A stretch of DNA of 64,000 nucleotides from Thamnaconus septentrionalis (lineage: Eukaryota > Chordata > Actinopteri > Tetraodontiformes > Monacanthidae). The DNA lies in the NCBI GenBank assembly GCA_009823395.1, contig CM020515.1, forward strand, positions 6,339,489 to 6,403,488. The letters run 5' to 3'. How positions within the stretch are numbered: the first letter of the stretch is position 1; every line of letters starts with the position of its first letter. The notes under the pieces are model-generated. The model was not told the origin of the DNA and searched no databases. It saw only the letters and a list, made by a program, of their open reading frames with translations. This document shows, piece by piece, positions 59,703-64,000 of the stretch. The translations under genes and the position numbers were made by a program.

Positions 59703-64000
<4,298 letters not shown>

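Overview
This window is vertebrate nuclear DNA, almost certainly from a teleost, probably a percomorph. Coding sequence is split into short exons with GT-AG introns. The introns carry fish-type tRNA-derived SINEs, hAT and mariner MITEs and many dinucleotide microsatellites. The gene content matches human 22q13 (WBP2NL, RRP7A, POLDIP3, SMDT1, NDUFA6, TRIOBP, NOL12, SREBF2), with FAM234B (human 12p13) and an egg-coat ZP gene interspersed. No prokaryotic or viral features were seen. All exon models below were built by hand from splice sites and reading phase, and the phases close in every gene except for one base in the SREBF2 fragment.

Layout. 1.5-5.5 kb (-): WBP2NL/WBP2-family adaptor, 8 coding exons. 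6.3-9.5 kb (+): trefoil + ZP-domain egg-envelope protein with a transmembrane tail, 12 exons, whose stop codon lies inside its poly(A) signal. 9.6-10.25 kb: two SINEs. 10.4-12.0 kb (-): RRP7A. 13.6-18.3 kb (-): POLDIP3/SKAR. 19.5-28.2 kb (+): FAM234B, with repeat-laden introns. 30.1-30.7 kb (+): SMDT1/EMRE. 31.4-33.2 kb (-): NDUFA6, convergent with SMDT1. 34.9-54.1 kb (-): TRIOBP, with a 17-coding-exon long form and a short Tara form that starts from an internal exon coding only Met-Thr. 55.7-57.2 kb (-): NOL12. 59.7-64 kb (-): the 3' end of SREBF2, which runs off the right edge and has a one-base frameshift in one exon.

The genes are not an operon-like unit. They are housekeeping genes (ribosome biogenesis: RRP7A, NOL12; mitochondria: SMDT1, NDUFA6; mRNA export/translation: POLDIP3; sterol regulation: SREBF2) plus specialised genes (ZP, TRIOBP) kept together by old synteny. 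The most useful second looks are the SREBF2 frameshift, the Met-Thr alternative start of TRIOBP, the degenerate repeats of the large TRIOBP exon, a probable GC-AG intron in NOL12, alternative splice options in FAM234B, and UG repeats placed directly against 3' splice sites in the ZP gene and TRIOBP.
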